In this document: piece after piece, positions 32,171-44,900 of the stretch
How the letters are laid out: each line of letters begins with the position of its first letter
How positions within the stretch are numbered: the stretch's first letter is position 1
Assembly: GCF_022539505.1 (NCBI RefSeq)
Contig: NC_061510.1
Coordinates: 276,044,330-276,108,329, forward strand
From: Lolium rigidum
Taxonomy: Eukaryota > Streptophyta > Magnoliopsida > Poales > Poaceae
Length of the DNA stretch: 64,000 nt
Reading direction: 5' to 3'
Position numbers and translations under genes: made by a program
Notes under the pieces: model-generated
Database searches by the model: none
What the model saw: only the letters and a program-made list of their open reading frames with translations
What the model was told of the DNA's origin: nothing

Positions 32171-32938
32171 GAAGACTCCGGCGACGAAGCTCAACAGGGA
32201 TGGTCCATAGCAACGCCATGCTCTATGTAGGTGCTACCGAGCTCGGCAAAAAATCACAAGAGCGGCGGCGCATAAATATGGGCGGATTGGGGGACAGAGG
32301 AGAGAGTCACCGGTGTCGTACGTGCATAAACGTCGTGATTGGCTGACTGCTTTCCATTCATCGTGGCAATCCCGTGATTCGGGCGATCAGCTGATTGAAC
32401 TTCCGAACTATTGGTACGAACGTAGTGGATGCGGACGTGATCAAAGGGTGTTGATTCTTCCGATGCTCAGTATGAAAGATTTTTGGCAAGTATTTTAATG
32501 TTCGTGTGGGATTGATTGATACTGTCTCTAAGATTGTTTCCTTGCTAAATGAGATTTGATATCATCTATAACATTTTTGGAAAGTAAGACGATTTGATGC
32601 TTGATTAGATCCGTATAGGATTTTGGTAGGAGGATTTTTGGCAAGTGTTTGAATGCCCGTGCGGCACAGAAGAGAACACGGAGAGTCATTTTATGAATCA
32701 CCAATCGTATGGTCGATTCTTTGCTTTGATGATGGACATGATTCACGTGGGATGTGATTATTTCCTTGAATGTAGCGATTTGATTATACATAATAATAAA
32801 CATGTTTCCTGTTTTTTCTCGCTAACGTAGGACTGATATGAAGTTTGATGGGCGGTTTTGAGATGATGAACGGCTAGGATCTTCCGAATGTTTGATGTCA
32901 AAGTGACACCATCCCCAACTCCAATATAATAGTAAAGA

Positions 32939-33038
32939 NNNNNNNNNNNNNNNNNNNNNNNNNNNNNNNNNNNNNNNNNNNNNNNNNNNNNNNNNNNNNN
33001 NNNNNNNNNNNNNNNNNNNNNNNNNNNNNNNNNNNNNN
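32939..33038. other. Assembly gap of 100 N
   Basis: Exactly 100 N, a conventional placeholder for a gap of unknown size. It separates the Helitron 5' end from a truncated LTR. By comparison with the other copies, about 360 bases of LTR 1 and the left target duplication are missing here. Confidence 0.98.
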
Positions 33039-34518
33039 TGGATGTGGTATCTGCCTCTTCGATAGGTTCCTGTCCCTTGAAGTAGTTGTTGACTCCTCGA
33101 TCTTCGTGTTGCACTGTAGATCCTCCTTCGGTGCCTCCATATCTAAGCGAGGATTTAAGAGTGGGATGAGTACGAGCGTACTCAACAAGTTCATTATAGG
33201 AAAGAGGTGTTTAATGCACTAGCTACAGCATTAGACCAGAAAGTCTAATACCAATGCAAGTTTTCATAACCATTTCTTCAAAAGGTTGCTTTTATTCGAA
33301 GAACTATGTCCGTCGGCCTTCACCGGTTTACTAGAACTTTATGGAGCTCCTTTCCGGCCGCGTTCGCAGCTTCCATATCCCGAACGAGGGAGTGACAGGT
33401 CACGATTCATTACACTCTGCAGAGGTGTGTTGCTTTACCCATAAGAGATCTTAACCTTGGTGCCAACCGAGTTGCAGGCTCGTCCACACTTCCTTTGGTG
33501 TGAGGCCCGGTATAAGGTCTAGCCAATCATGTTCCTCCGCTACCTCGAACACCCACCCTTTGTTGCATGCCCCGACCCTGGGTCCTCGCCGGTCCCATTA
33601 TTCCCACTCACGGGTGGACCCCGACCACGACGACGGTTTGGGATCGAACCAAACTCCTTCGCGCAGTAGCCGCAACCCATCATAGACCGCAATACCGTGG
33701 GGACTTAAGGCCTCCCTGACCAACCGCTTGCACTTCGAGCGACAAGTGTCTACGGACTATGCCGTGGGGACTTAAGGCTTCCCCAGCCAACCGCTTGCCC
33801 CGACGGATACAAGTGTCTACGGTAAAGCGCATCCGTTGATGAACGAGAGGTGGAAACACTTTTGACTACTCCGTCCCACTCCGGATCTTATGGTTAACAC
33901 GGGTATTACGGCACAAGAATCACTGGCGACATTTGTTGTTTAATCCTAGATGGATATAAACCCGTGCAATGGAACCTCCACCATATCAACACAATCCATG
34001 GTTCCATTGCCCACCACATAGTCATATTCATAGTTATGAAAGTAATGGTTTTGATTTTTATGCAATAGTGATAACCATAGTACTTTGCAATTAATTTGAT
34101 ATAAATACTCAAATGACATGAGCAAGTGATGAACTTGCCTTTCTTGACTGCAAGATTATGCAGGCAAGGTCTTCGATACGTAGTAACTCCAACTTCTGAA
34201 ATAGCATCATCGTCCGGTAAGGACGATGTTGAAAAGATTGGCAAGGATGCAATAATGCATAAGTATGAGATGCAATCGCTCTAAGCGTGACTTAACCCCA
34301 ATGATTTAGTATTAGTGAGTGGTAATGATTAGTTCAGGTGTGTTGCACTTTTAGAGTGATTCACAAATAAGGTTCTTATTAAGGTGTGGTTACATGGTAT
34401 CATAAACAGGTGTTGCAATATATCATGACAATAATATTAATAGCACACAACTATAACATTTGGTATAATCCTAACATGTAATGAATAGTGGTTGGTTTTA
34501 GCACTACATGGCATGGTT

Positions 34519-34585
34519 AATTATCATATACTTCAAAAGAATAACTTTTGAAGAACATGTTCTTTAATAAAGAACAAGTATGATA
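34519..34585 (-). other. Three-way-junction-like inverted repeat in LARD LTR 1
   Basis: An outer stem AATTATCATA-ta-CTT / AAGTATGATAATT encloses two adjacent hairpins, CTTCAAAAG/CTTTTGAAG (34531-34553) and GTTCTTTA/TAAAGAAC (34559-34575). A related double hairpin lies about 300 bases on (34826-34885: CTTCAAAAG/CTTTCGAAG, then ACTTCTT/AAGAAGT). Both recur in LTR 2 and LTR 3. Confidence 0.65.
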
Positions 34586-36573
34586 ATTAAGGTGGTGGAG
34601 TTCTATGGTTTACTATGGTTTCAACTAATTTTCTGGAGTAAGGTTTAGATGGATCCAAACAAGGTTGGATTCATCAATACCTAAGGCTGGTAAGGCTGAG
34701 TTAAGCTTAGGCATCCCAAGAAAGTATTTATACATGGTTGCTATCAAGGTTGATTCATCTGGCTGGTGATTGCTAGCTAGGGTTTATAGGTTCTTATAAG
34801 CAGGGTTGATGGTCATTCTTATTTTCTTCAAAAGAATAACTTTCGAAGAACATACTTCTTAAGTAATAAGAAGTATATCAATTAGGGTTGAGGTTGTTTA
34901 GGTTTGCTATTTAATTCCCTAAGTAAAGAATGGTTGGTTCTTAGATGGAATGGTTCCTAAATATTTCACACTAATAGGGTTTAGTGGAGTATGGTATGTA
35001 ATGCTAAACATTAGATATGATTGTCATAAGAATTCATCACGATGGTGTGATGCTAAGTAGGAATGATTAAGGTTGGTGTTTTAGTAATAGGATCTAGGGT
35101 TTACACTTGGCTCACCCTACTTGATTAACTAGGTAGGATAGGTATGCATACATGGACTACCAATTATTGATAATAGGGCTCCTACAATTTTATGTGGCAT
35201 GGCAAGTATGTAATTGCTATTATGATTCTATGTATGAAAATTAGAACACCAAGATTATATGAGAGGATCTAGGGTTTAGGTTTTTTAGAAGTAAATTAGA
35301 GTTCAAAAGAATTAGTGGAGCTATGGTTCCAATTTGGATTAGGGTTTTAGAATTACACATGAACTGATAAGTTCCTAGTTTTCTACCATAAGGAACTAGG
35401 GTTTACTATTTATCATTTAGTTCTATGATTAATAACTTCAATTTGAAGTTGAAGTTATTAATAACTTGGGAATAAAAATAATATTGAATTTGGTATTTTA
35501 TTATTTTTAAACAATTAATAATTAAGGTAATTATTATTTAGGGTTTTAAATCCTCCTAATAAGGATTTAATAATTTAATAGAGAAGGAAAATTAATTTTA
35601 TTGTTTTCCTTATATACTTTACTGGTTTTTATTTATATTATACCTTTTTTCCTAATTATTGAATTTTAATTGAATTTAGAATTAAAATTAAAGGCTTAAT
35701 TAACAAGTATTAAATAATTGAATTTTTATTAAAAATAAAAACTTCATATTATATTTTTACTGGATAGACTTTGGTTTTCTAAGAATTTTGATATCTCATT
35801 TATATTTTTCTGAGTTATATTGAATTTGATATGAATTTCTAAAGTTTCTACTATTTTCAGGAATATTGAAATAGCTATAATTACTAAGGATACCGGTTCG
35901 TTTTGTACCCAGACGCAGACAGGTGGGGTCATTGACCCGGTCAGTTGCCACGCAGGCAACGACCGGTCAAAGGACCTGAAACGGCCCCACGACCACGTCG
36001 ACTTGACCGGCGGCTCAACGCCGGCGACAGGAGCAGGCGGCGCAGCCGATTTATGGCACTCCAGGACGCGCGGCTGGGCTCAAACGAACCCCCGCGACAC
36101 ACTGAGTACCATGGTGGTAACAGATTTCCCAAATAGCCACCGGAGCGTCGCCGGAGAACAAGCCCGCGGCGGAGCAACTCCGGTGGAATCTCGAATCACG
36201 GGCTACGGCTGATGAAAATGCATAATTAAGGGGTCTCGGGAGCGCACACTCACCCCGAAGGCTGATAGGCTGCTCGACGAAGCCCGGGATGGTCGGAGTT
36301 GCCCTCACGGACATGATTTCCGGCGAGCACCTGAGAAAGGGAATGTTGAAATTGGGCCAATTCGTAGCTCCCCTGGTCGCGTGCTTCCGCACAAAGGATC
36401 TACGCGTCGAGGCGCATCTCCAGGACTACTTCCCGGAGTCTGGGGCGGCTCCTATCGCTGGTTTCTTCTCCGACGCCGGCGACAGAGCTTGATGGTTTAC
36501 GGTGAATAGAGAGGTACTGAGAGGGATTGGTTGAGCGGAGGTGAACAAGGATGGCACGGCGGTCATTCTGGTG

Positions 36574-36582
36574 CTTTTATAG
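36574..36582 (-). promoter_or_regulatory. TATA box of LARD LTR 1
   Basis: Minus-strand CTATAAAAG, in the GC-rich middle of the LTR; same motif at 45893-45901 and 55211-55219. Transcription would run toward lower coordinates, starting near 36545. Confidence 0.55.
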
Positions 36583-39113
36583 GCCTCGAGGTGGTCTAGA
36601 ACGACAACGAGTCGTCGGCGACGAACGGCCAGGATGCGGTGGAGATGCGACTAGGGTTTTCGGTGCCCAAATCTTGATGGTCCGACCGGGCTGCGGATTC
36701 CACGACCATGTGCTAGGCTTCTGGGACGAGGCTTGCATCCGGATGGTGCTTATCGGCGACGAGGACGTGGCCGGCGAAACCGAGCACGTCGTCGCGGTGG
36801 CGTCCATGCGGGGAAGACGAAGACCACGTCTTCACACGATTTTTAAAGCGAGGTGAAACGTTATGTGGTTTGGGTTGGGTTGGCCTGGTGGACTTCTGCT
36901 GGGCTCGTGTTGGGCTGCACTTGGTGGGCTTCTGCGGCCAGGTAAGGTCCACGTGGTTTTTCTTCTCTCTTCTTTTTCTTCTTTATTTTCTGTTTTGTAA
37001 TTCTACTTTGAATTTAGGTCTGAATTAATTTTCTATCATGCAGGTATTGCAAATTTAATTCATACAAGGGTTAGTCCAGGGTACTACAATTTCTTGAGTG
37101 GTGTATTTGCAAATTTAATATGACACTATATCATTAGTTTATTAATTAGTATTGGTATGTGGATTAAATTTCCATATGGACATAAATTTGAATAATAACT
37201 TTGAATTATTCAAATTATTCTCTAAGTAATATTTTAATGTCACCTTGAAATACTTAGAGTTAATAATACTCTTTTCATGGTTTGGTCTTGGTTATAATGA
37301 TAAGTGGTTGATAACCACACCTGGGTTTAATCATATGATTTAGCTAGTGAGAAATTTTAGGTTCTAGTTATATTCACCTAGTGGGAAAGGGTTTAACTCT
37401 CAATTATGGCCTAGGTTTTAATTGTGATCACCCAAGTGATACACAAGCTAGAATTGAGATTTAATTCTAGGTTATAGAAATGAGATGACACCATATTGTA
37501 TGTGCTAGGGTTTAATCTCCCCTAACCATGATAAGGTGGTTACTTGCTTAATATTTCATGTGCTTCTCTTTTGCTAAGGTTTGAGAATTAGATTTATCTT
37601 CTATCAATTGGCTTCTATTATTAACCTCAATTTATCATTTAAGTAACTACATTGGTTATAGTTCTATTTATAGTTAACTTTGGTCATATGGATATATATG
37701 GTTTCTCACCATATAAATTATAGGCTTTAACCCTAAGTTTTACTTAGGTGCTTGTATCCTATACTTCAAGTTCTTAGGGTTCATGATCACTACTCAATTT
37801 ATAATGATCAAGATTTGGCTGCCTAAGGTATCTCTCATGAAATGAGCTTCTCACTTATATGTTCAAGCATTGTCTTGACCAACTAAATATAACACTTCTA
37901 TTTTACTTTCTTGGATGGGACTATTATGGTTGCTTCAATAATTTATATCCCAGGAGAATACCCGAGATATACTTGTTAGGGTTCTTCTTAAACAATGATG
38001 ATATGGTCATCTGGTATAAGGATAGTTCTCTCCCTTAAATTTAAGTGTTGCCTCAACTATCTTGAGTATAACACTATAGCTTGAGCTCTCTCATATATGA
38101 ATGGTTTATCCTAGGTTTTATGGTGTACACCTAATATTTATTTAGGTTGCTGAGCTAAAGATTCAATTGTCTAACTTAGTTGGATTATTCCACTCCTTAT
38201 TTCACTAATGCATGGATATAGTCTTATTCCACTTGGTATTTGGTTATCTCACCACTCCAAGATGAAATGGTTTACAACCCAATACTTTAGTTCCAAGATT
38301 GTCCTTTATTCATTAATAGGTAAATCTAGAATTGATATGAATGGCTCTCTCACTTGGGAATGACTTTAATGCTAACCTAAGGTTATTCTCCAAAGATAAT
38401 GATGTGGTCACCAATATCTATGGTTAACATGAATGGGTTCTCTCTCTAGGAAATGTCTTCAATAATATCCTAGGGTTTCTCTGAGATGATGATTTGAATA
38501 CATGGATGTATATTCAAGGTTTAGTTCAAGGTTTATCATTGATCCTCTGATGAGTAACATAGAACTCTCACTTCTCTAGGTTTGATGTATATTAATATGT
38601 AGTAAAGAGGATTATATATTTCTAGAGTTTATCTCCTTGTCTTGCTTCCAAGAATGAAGTAAAATAAATACCATGAGATTCATGGTAGGATCATGGATTA
38701 GTTTAAGACATGGAGAAGATAAGTGGAGAATAGTTTCTTCAATTATTGTTACTTGATTTCCAATTACATGGGTGTTCACATGTTATGGCTAGGAATATCA
38801 TGTTGTGATATTTAATAAGATCAGGTAGTTGATCATTGAGTAAAGTGTTGTTGTGTTGATTATTAGTTCCATTTGATCTAACCCCTTAGATCAATTCATC
38901 TCTTCCCTCAACAAGGTTTTAACATAGTCACGCTGAGGTTTATAGCGCTTGACTTGATGAGCTACTTCAATTCCACCAAGGTCAAGTGAAACTTCGATTC
39001 TATGTGATCGTTTTACTTTAAAGCGCGAAAATTCCCCAGATTTTCTATGCATGAATGCAATGCACACATCTGTTTCCTCTAAATTTTATAACCCCAATAC
39101 CTGGGATATTACA

Positions 39114-41990
39114 GTCTCTACCCCTTAAACTAAACTTCGTCCTCGAAGTTTAATCTCTCTCACGTTTCGGAGCGTGGTTCTGACTTATGCAGACTTAAAA
39201 TTTTCTCGAACTCCATAGTGATCTTACTGGATATAATTGAATATATCCCTTGTCCAGATTCTTCCTGGAATCCAATAGTGTCTGTCTCTGAACCATGGTT
39301 TTTACTTTGATTCGTTGATTCCTTCCAACTCTATAAGCTTGTTTCCTTTCTCATTGAAGATTCAATGATTGAGACTTCTTCTGGTGCTGCTAGTCTTAAC
39401 TGAAGACTAAATTGATAACATACTCCTAATTGGTAAATAGGTCTTTGTTTTCCCTTACTACCAAAATTGCAATAATGGTGCTTAATAAGGTACTAACTAT
39501 AGAATTGGTCGTGATGGTTTATTTCTCTAAGAATGGATTAGACTCATTTAGTCCATCCAATCATGGTTTATAGTTGATGCTTATAACTATTTTGGATTCT
39601 TTAGGTTCCATGAAAGGAATCATTCTATTAGTCTGTGGTTCTGGTATGGTCAATTTCCTTTGGTCTTTGGGTCTTCTTGAGCTTTATTTGGGCTCCTAAA
39701 ATCCTTCATCCAACTTCCTTAGCCTTAATTTACTTGGGCTATCATACTCCTGAGTAAATATTACTCACTTTCTCAAGTTATAGTCCACTTCTTACTTCCT
39801 CGAGGTATAAACCTCGGCTTCTGGTCTGACATCCTTCTGAAAGTAGTGTTCAACAATCTTATGAAAATAAGATCGAACTTCCTCTTAGTTCAGACCTTAC
39901 GCTTCTATATAGCTTAAAGTATTGAGTTACTTGTACATCCAACTCAATCTTTACTCTACCCCTTAAAGTTTGCTTAAGGTCTTCAACTCCTTTTCTTCCA
40001 ACTATTAGACTTATGATTTGAATATTGGTATAGGTCTTGTTTATAATTTATATTCCTCGAAGGTTTTGCGAAGAACTTTATGGTGTATCCACTCAATTGT
40101 GGACATCCAATGTGAATCCTTTGACTAAATGTTTATAGATCTAGCTATTTGGCTGACAAGATTTTTATTTGTTCACAAACTTTTGTTACAACTAATTAAA
40201 TCGTGGATTATTTGTAATACCAACTGATACCAGCTGTGGTTATTATACCAACTGTGGCTATTGGATATCTAAAAATGGATTCTATTATAGGTTCTGATCA
40301 ACTGGACGAGACATCTTCTACTTTATCTCGCAGTATTGATACTATACCAATTGTGGTCTTCTGATATCAACTATGTTCTTATTATATCTGCTATAGTTTC
40401 CTAAATCATCTTTCTTCATTCAGGATTTATTTTGCAAGAAAACCACTAGCTGACACTATGAATATAGTATCCTAAGTGATTTCCCATGCATTCCCTCTTC
40501 CATAATGACTATGGTTCTACTTCTAATACTCCACAGTCATCATATTTCTCACCTTCATGCTTCCTATGTACAAAAGTACTCCTCTGTTGAGGTAAGCATG
40601 AGTTTTGATTTATACTTCCTTCAGAGTATTGTGGTTGCTTCCCACAACTTTATTTCCTTTAACTAACTATCCTTCATCTTGTTTTTAGAATCTTCGAATT
40701 CGTCACTTCCTCACACGTCTACCATTACCCTCTAGATCTACAACATTAAGTAAGAACTTGATATAGCAACATGCATTTGCATATCAAAGTCAAACTTCAT
40801 GTATGGATCTAGTCAAACAATGAAAATCCAATAAAATCCAAGAAGATTCGGCTTTGTGCTTATAATACACATCATCATAAGCCTGAATATAATAGTTGAG
40901 TAAGACATCTCTAGACATCAGGTTCTGATGTGTATTATATAACACCACATAAGATAGGTTTATATCGTGATACTTAGCACGAATAGATGGGATTCTACTA
41001 TTTGTCTCAACTTTTACCTTAATTGCACAATTGCAATGAGATAAACTTGAAACAAAGTGGTTTGGGATGGTTAAGGTTAACCTAATTTTCTTTGGAAGTA
41101 CTACTTAACTTAGTATTATTCCATATATAAGTGCTATTGAGGACTATTTTGTATGATACCTCTAGTTCTAATATGGTTACTCTGAATTCATATTTATTAG
41201 GATATAGTTCCTATACTTCTAAGTGTTTCTACCATAAGCATATGGTCATGATGTGCTTGGCACACTTCCCATATTTTTGGAACACAATTCTTGCACTATT
41301 GTTTTGCACTTAGCTTCTATTGTACTCCTTTTAATTAATTATAAGGTTCTAGTCCATCACATAATGATTCTCAGGTGAATCATATATGATTTCTATCTCT
41401 ACCCTGTAAGTAGGCATATTTTATTCCTATCTCTCCTCCTTACCTCCCATGATTGACTCATCATGGTCTATACTACCTCATATAACTCCGAGTTATCACC
41501 TACTATCAATTGTTTCACATGTCTAAATAAATTTTACTTACCCATTACTTAACTTGGTCTACATCTTCTATTAGGACATCTTAATTATTTTTATCACTTG
41601 ATACTACTCCTATTACAGATCTGGATAACTCTTATTTAATCATAACATATGTTGGTACACATCTTCCAATAGGATAGCTTCCTTATGGTTGTATCCTCTC
41701 TTTGGACTACCATGTATTGTATACCAACTCGTGATCTACCCATCTATTGTTTAGGAACTTGATGGTATACTACATATTTGGGATTAGCTGACTAACTTTA
41801 CTTTGTCTTGGTAAGCTAGGTAAGAAATGTTGACTCAAGTGTGTCGGGATTATTCTCAAGTGAATATCCATCTCAAGTCATAAGAAGTATTTGGTTTACC
41901 TAGGACAACTTCCTATAGACACTACCAATCCTATAGGTCTCCTTTAAAGGGTTTTAATCCTAGGGTCAAAGCATTTGCTCGATACCAAGC
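39114..41990 (-). other. LARD internal domain, copy 1 (non-coding)
   Basis: About 2.88 kb of AT-rich, stop-riddled sequence lies between the polypurine tract (39114-39126) and the primer site (41977-41988). No retroviral-type protein motif is seen on either strand. Confidence 0.8.
41977..41988 (-). promoter_or_regulatory. LARD primer-binding site, copy 1
   Basis: The minus strand reads TTGGTATCGAGC just inside the LTR end. The initiator tRNA-Met site is TGGTATCAGAGC, so the only difference is a missing A in CAG, the same CAG/CG difference seen across the window. Confidence 0.7.
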
Positions 41991-44900
41991 TGTGGTGACC
42001 CGGCATACCACTGCATGGTGTAGTATGCAAGTCTGATATAACACCAATGAAACACCGTTCCACTAGTATTATATCGCTCAGAGTGGTACAACAGAAACAT
42101 ATGCGGTCCAAGGTATGTCTATAGAATTACAACATCGACTCTGTTACATAAGATTATCACAGCCTCCTACTTTACAATGAGGTAAAACTGCAAATAAACT
42201 CCAGAAGAACGACTCGTAGTCTAGTCTTATCACGAACTCTATTTGTAGAGTATTTAACTAGCTACAGAGGCTATGAATAGATTCTATCTAAATAGGAGCT
42301 AAGTTTAGGAAGCTAGTTCCTTTCTATTGCTAATCTAGGTTTCTCCTTGTTGGATGTGGTATCTGCCTCTTCTGATAGGTTCCTGTCCCTTGAAGTAGTT
42401 GTTGACTCCTCGATCTTCGTGTTGCACTGTAGATCCTCCTTTGGTGCCTCCATATCTAAGCAGGGGATTTAAGAGTGGGATGAGTACGAGCGTACTCAAC
42501 AAGTTCATTATAGGAAAGAGGTGTTTAATGCACTAGCTACAGCATTAGACCAGAAAGTGTAATACCAATGCAAGTTTTCATAACCATTTCTTCAAAAGGT
42601 TGCTTTTATTCAGAAGAACTATGTCCGTCGGCCTTCACCGGTTTACTAGAACTTTATGGAGCTCCTTTCCGGCCGCGTTCGCAGCTTCCATATCCCGGAA
42701 CAGGGAGTGACAGGTCACGATTCATTACACTCTGCAGAGGTGTGTTGCTTTACCCATAAGAGATCTTAACCTTGGTGCCAACCGAGTTGCAGGCTCGTCC
42801 ACACTTCCTTTGGTGTGAGGCCCGGTATAAGGTCTAGCCAATCATGTTCCTCCGCTACCTCGAACACCCACCCTTTGTTGCATGCCCCGACCCTGGGTCC
42901 TCGCCGGTCCCATTATTCCCACTCACGGGTGGACCCCGACCACGACGACGGTTTGGGATCGAACCAAACTCCTTCGCCGGTAGCTGCAACCCATCATAGA
43001 CCGCAATACCGTGGGGACTTAAGGCCTCCCCAGCCAACCGCTTGCACTTCGAGCGACAAGTGTCTACGGACTATGCCGTGGGGACTTAAGGCTTCCCCGA
43101 CCAACCGCTTGCCCCGACGGATACAAGTGTCTACGGTAAAGCGCATCCGTTGATGAACGAGAGGTGGAAACACTTTTGACTACTCCGTCCCACTCCGGAT
43201 CTTATGGTTAACACGGGTATTACGGCACAAGAATCACTGGCGACATTTGTTGTTTAATCCTAGATGGATATAAACCCGTGCAATGGAACCTCCACCATAT
43301 CAACACAATCCATGGTTCCATTGCCCACCACATAGTCATATTCATAGTTATGAAAGTAATGGTTTTGATTTTTATGCAATAGTGATAACCATAGTACTTT
43401 GCAATTAATTTGATAGAAATACTCAAATGACATGAGCAAGTGATGAACTTGCCTTTCTTGACTGCAAGATTATGCAGGCAAGGTCTTCGATACGTAGTAA
43501 CTCCAACTTCTGAAATAGCATCATCGTCCGGTAAGGACGATGTTGAAAAGATTGGCAAGGATGCAATAATGCATAAGTATGAGATGCAATCGCTCTAAGC
43601 GTGACTTAACCCCAATGATTTAGGATTAGTGAGTGGTAATGATTAGTTCAGGGTGTGTTGCACTTTTAGAGTGATTCACAAATAAGGTTCTTATTAAGGT
43701 GTGGTTACATGGTATCATAAACAGGTGCTGCAATATATCATCACAATAATAATAATAGCACACAACTATAACTTTTGGTATAATCCTAACATGTAATGAA
43801 TAGTGGTTGGTTTTAGCACTACATGGCATGGTTAATTATCATATACTTCAAAAGAATAACTTTTGAAGAACATGTTCTTTAATAAAGAACAAGTATGATA
43901 ATTAAGGTGGTGGAGTTCTATGGTTTACTATGGTTTCAACTAATTTTACAGAGTAAGGTTTAGATGGATCCAAACAAGGTTGGATTCATCAATACCTAAG
44001 GATGGTAAGGCTGAGTTAAGCTTAGGAATCCCAAGCAAGTATTTATACATGGTTGCTATCAAGGTTGATTCAATTTGGTTGGTGATTGCTAGCTAGGGTT
44101 TATAGGTTCTTATAAGCGAGGGTTGATGGTCATTCTTATTTTCTTCAAAAGAATAACTTTCGAAGAACATACTTCTTAAGTAATAAGAAGTATATCAATT
44201 AGGGTTGAGGTTGTTTAGGTTTGCTATTTAATTCCCTAAGTAAAGAATGGTTGGTTCTTAGATGGAATGGTTCCTAAATATTTCACACTAATAGGGTTTA
44301 GTGGAGTATGGTATGTAATGCTAAACATTAGATATGATTGTTATAAGAATTCATCACGATGGTGTGATGCTAAGTAGGAATGATTAAGGTTGGTGTTTTA
44401 GTAATAGGATCTAGGGTTTACACTTGGCTCACCCTACTTGATTAACTAGGTAGGATAGGTATGCATACATGGACTACCAATTATTGATAATAGGGCTCCT
44501 ACAATTTTATGTGGCATGGCAAGTATGTAATTGCTATTATGATTCTATGTATGAAAATTAGAACACCAAGATTATATGAGAGGATCTAGGGTTTAGGTTT
44601 TTTAGAAGTAAATTAGAGTTCAAAAAAATTAGTGGAGCTATGGTTCCAATTTGGATTAGGGTTTTAGAATTACACATGAACTGATAAGTTCCTAGTTTTC
44701 TACCATAAGGAACTAGGGTTTACTATTTATCATTTAGTTCTATGATTAATAACTTCAATTTAAAGTTGAAGTTATTAATAACTTGGGAATAAAAATAATA
44801 TTGAATTTGGTATTTTATTATTTTTAAACAATTAATAATTAAGGTAATTATTATTTAGGGTTTTAAATCCTCCTAATAAGGATTTAATAATTTAATAGAG

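Larger units (their letters stand above)
29594..32938 (-). mobile_element. Minus-strand Helitron
   Basis: On the minus strand the element starts TCTTTACTATTATATTGG at 32938, close to the TCTCTACTATTATA start of grass Helitrons. It ends near 29594 with CCGTAGCAACGCACGGGCA, then TTCAACTAG followed by host T. The CTAG end and the CCGT...ACGG hairpin about 10 bases before it are the Helitron hallmarks, and there is no terminal inverted repeat. The 5' TC abuts the N gap, so the flanking A cannot be checked. No Rep/helicase is visible, so it is non-autonomous. Confidence 0.7.
33039..39113 (-). repeat. LARD LTR 1 (its minus-strand 3' end lost in the gap)
   Basis: It ends at 39113 in GGGATATTACA, the minus-strand TG start. 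About 360 bases present in LTR 2 and LTR 3 are missing at the gap. The several 60-112-residue frames along the LTR are non-conserved shadows. Confidence 0.85.

Noticed and set aside
24712..32938. A right-hand CACTA terminus (TTCTTGTAGTG)
   Set aside because: Searched by eye up to the gap and not found. The nearest look-alike (AATCCTTGTGGTGTG near 31426) does not match the core and lies inside the Helitron.
33500..33685. Frame MRPGIRSSQSCSSATSNTHP repeated in each LARD LTR (also near 42815 and 52133)
   Set aside because: Its length differs between copies because of one-base differences, and there is no sign of protein conservation. It is non-coding LTR sequence.
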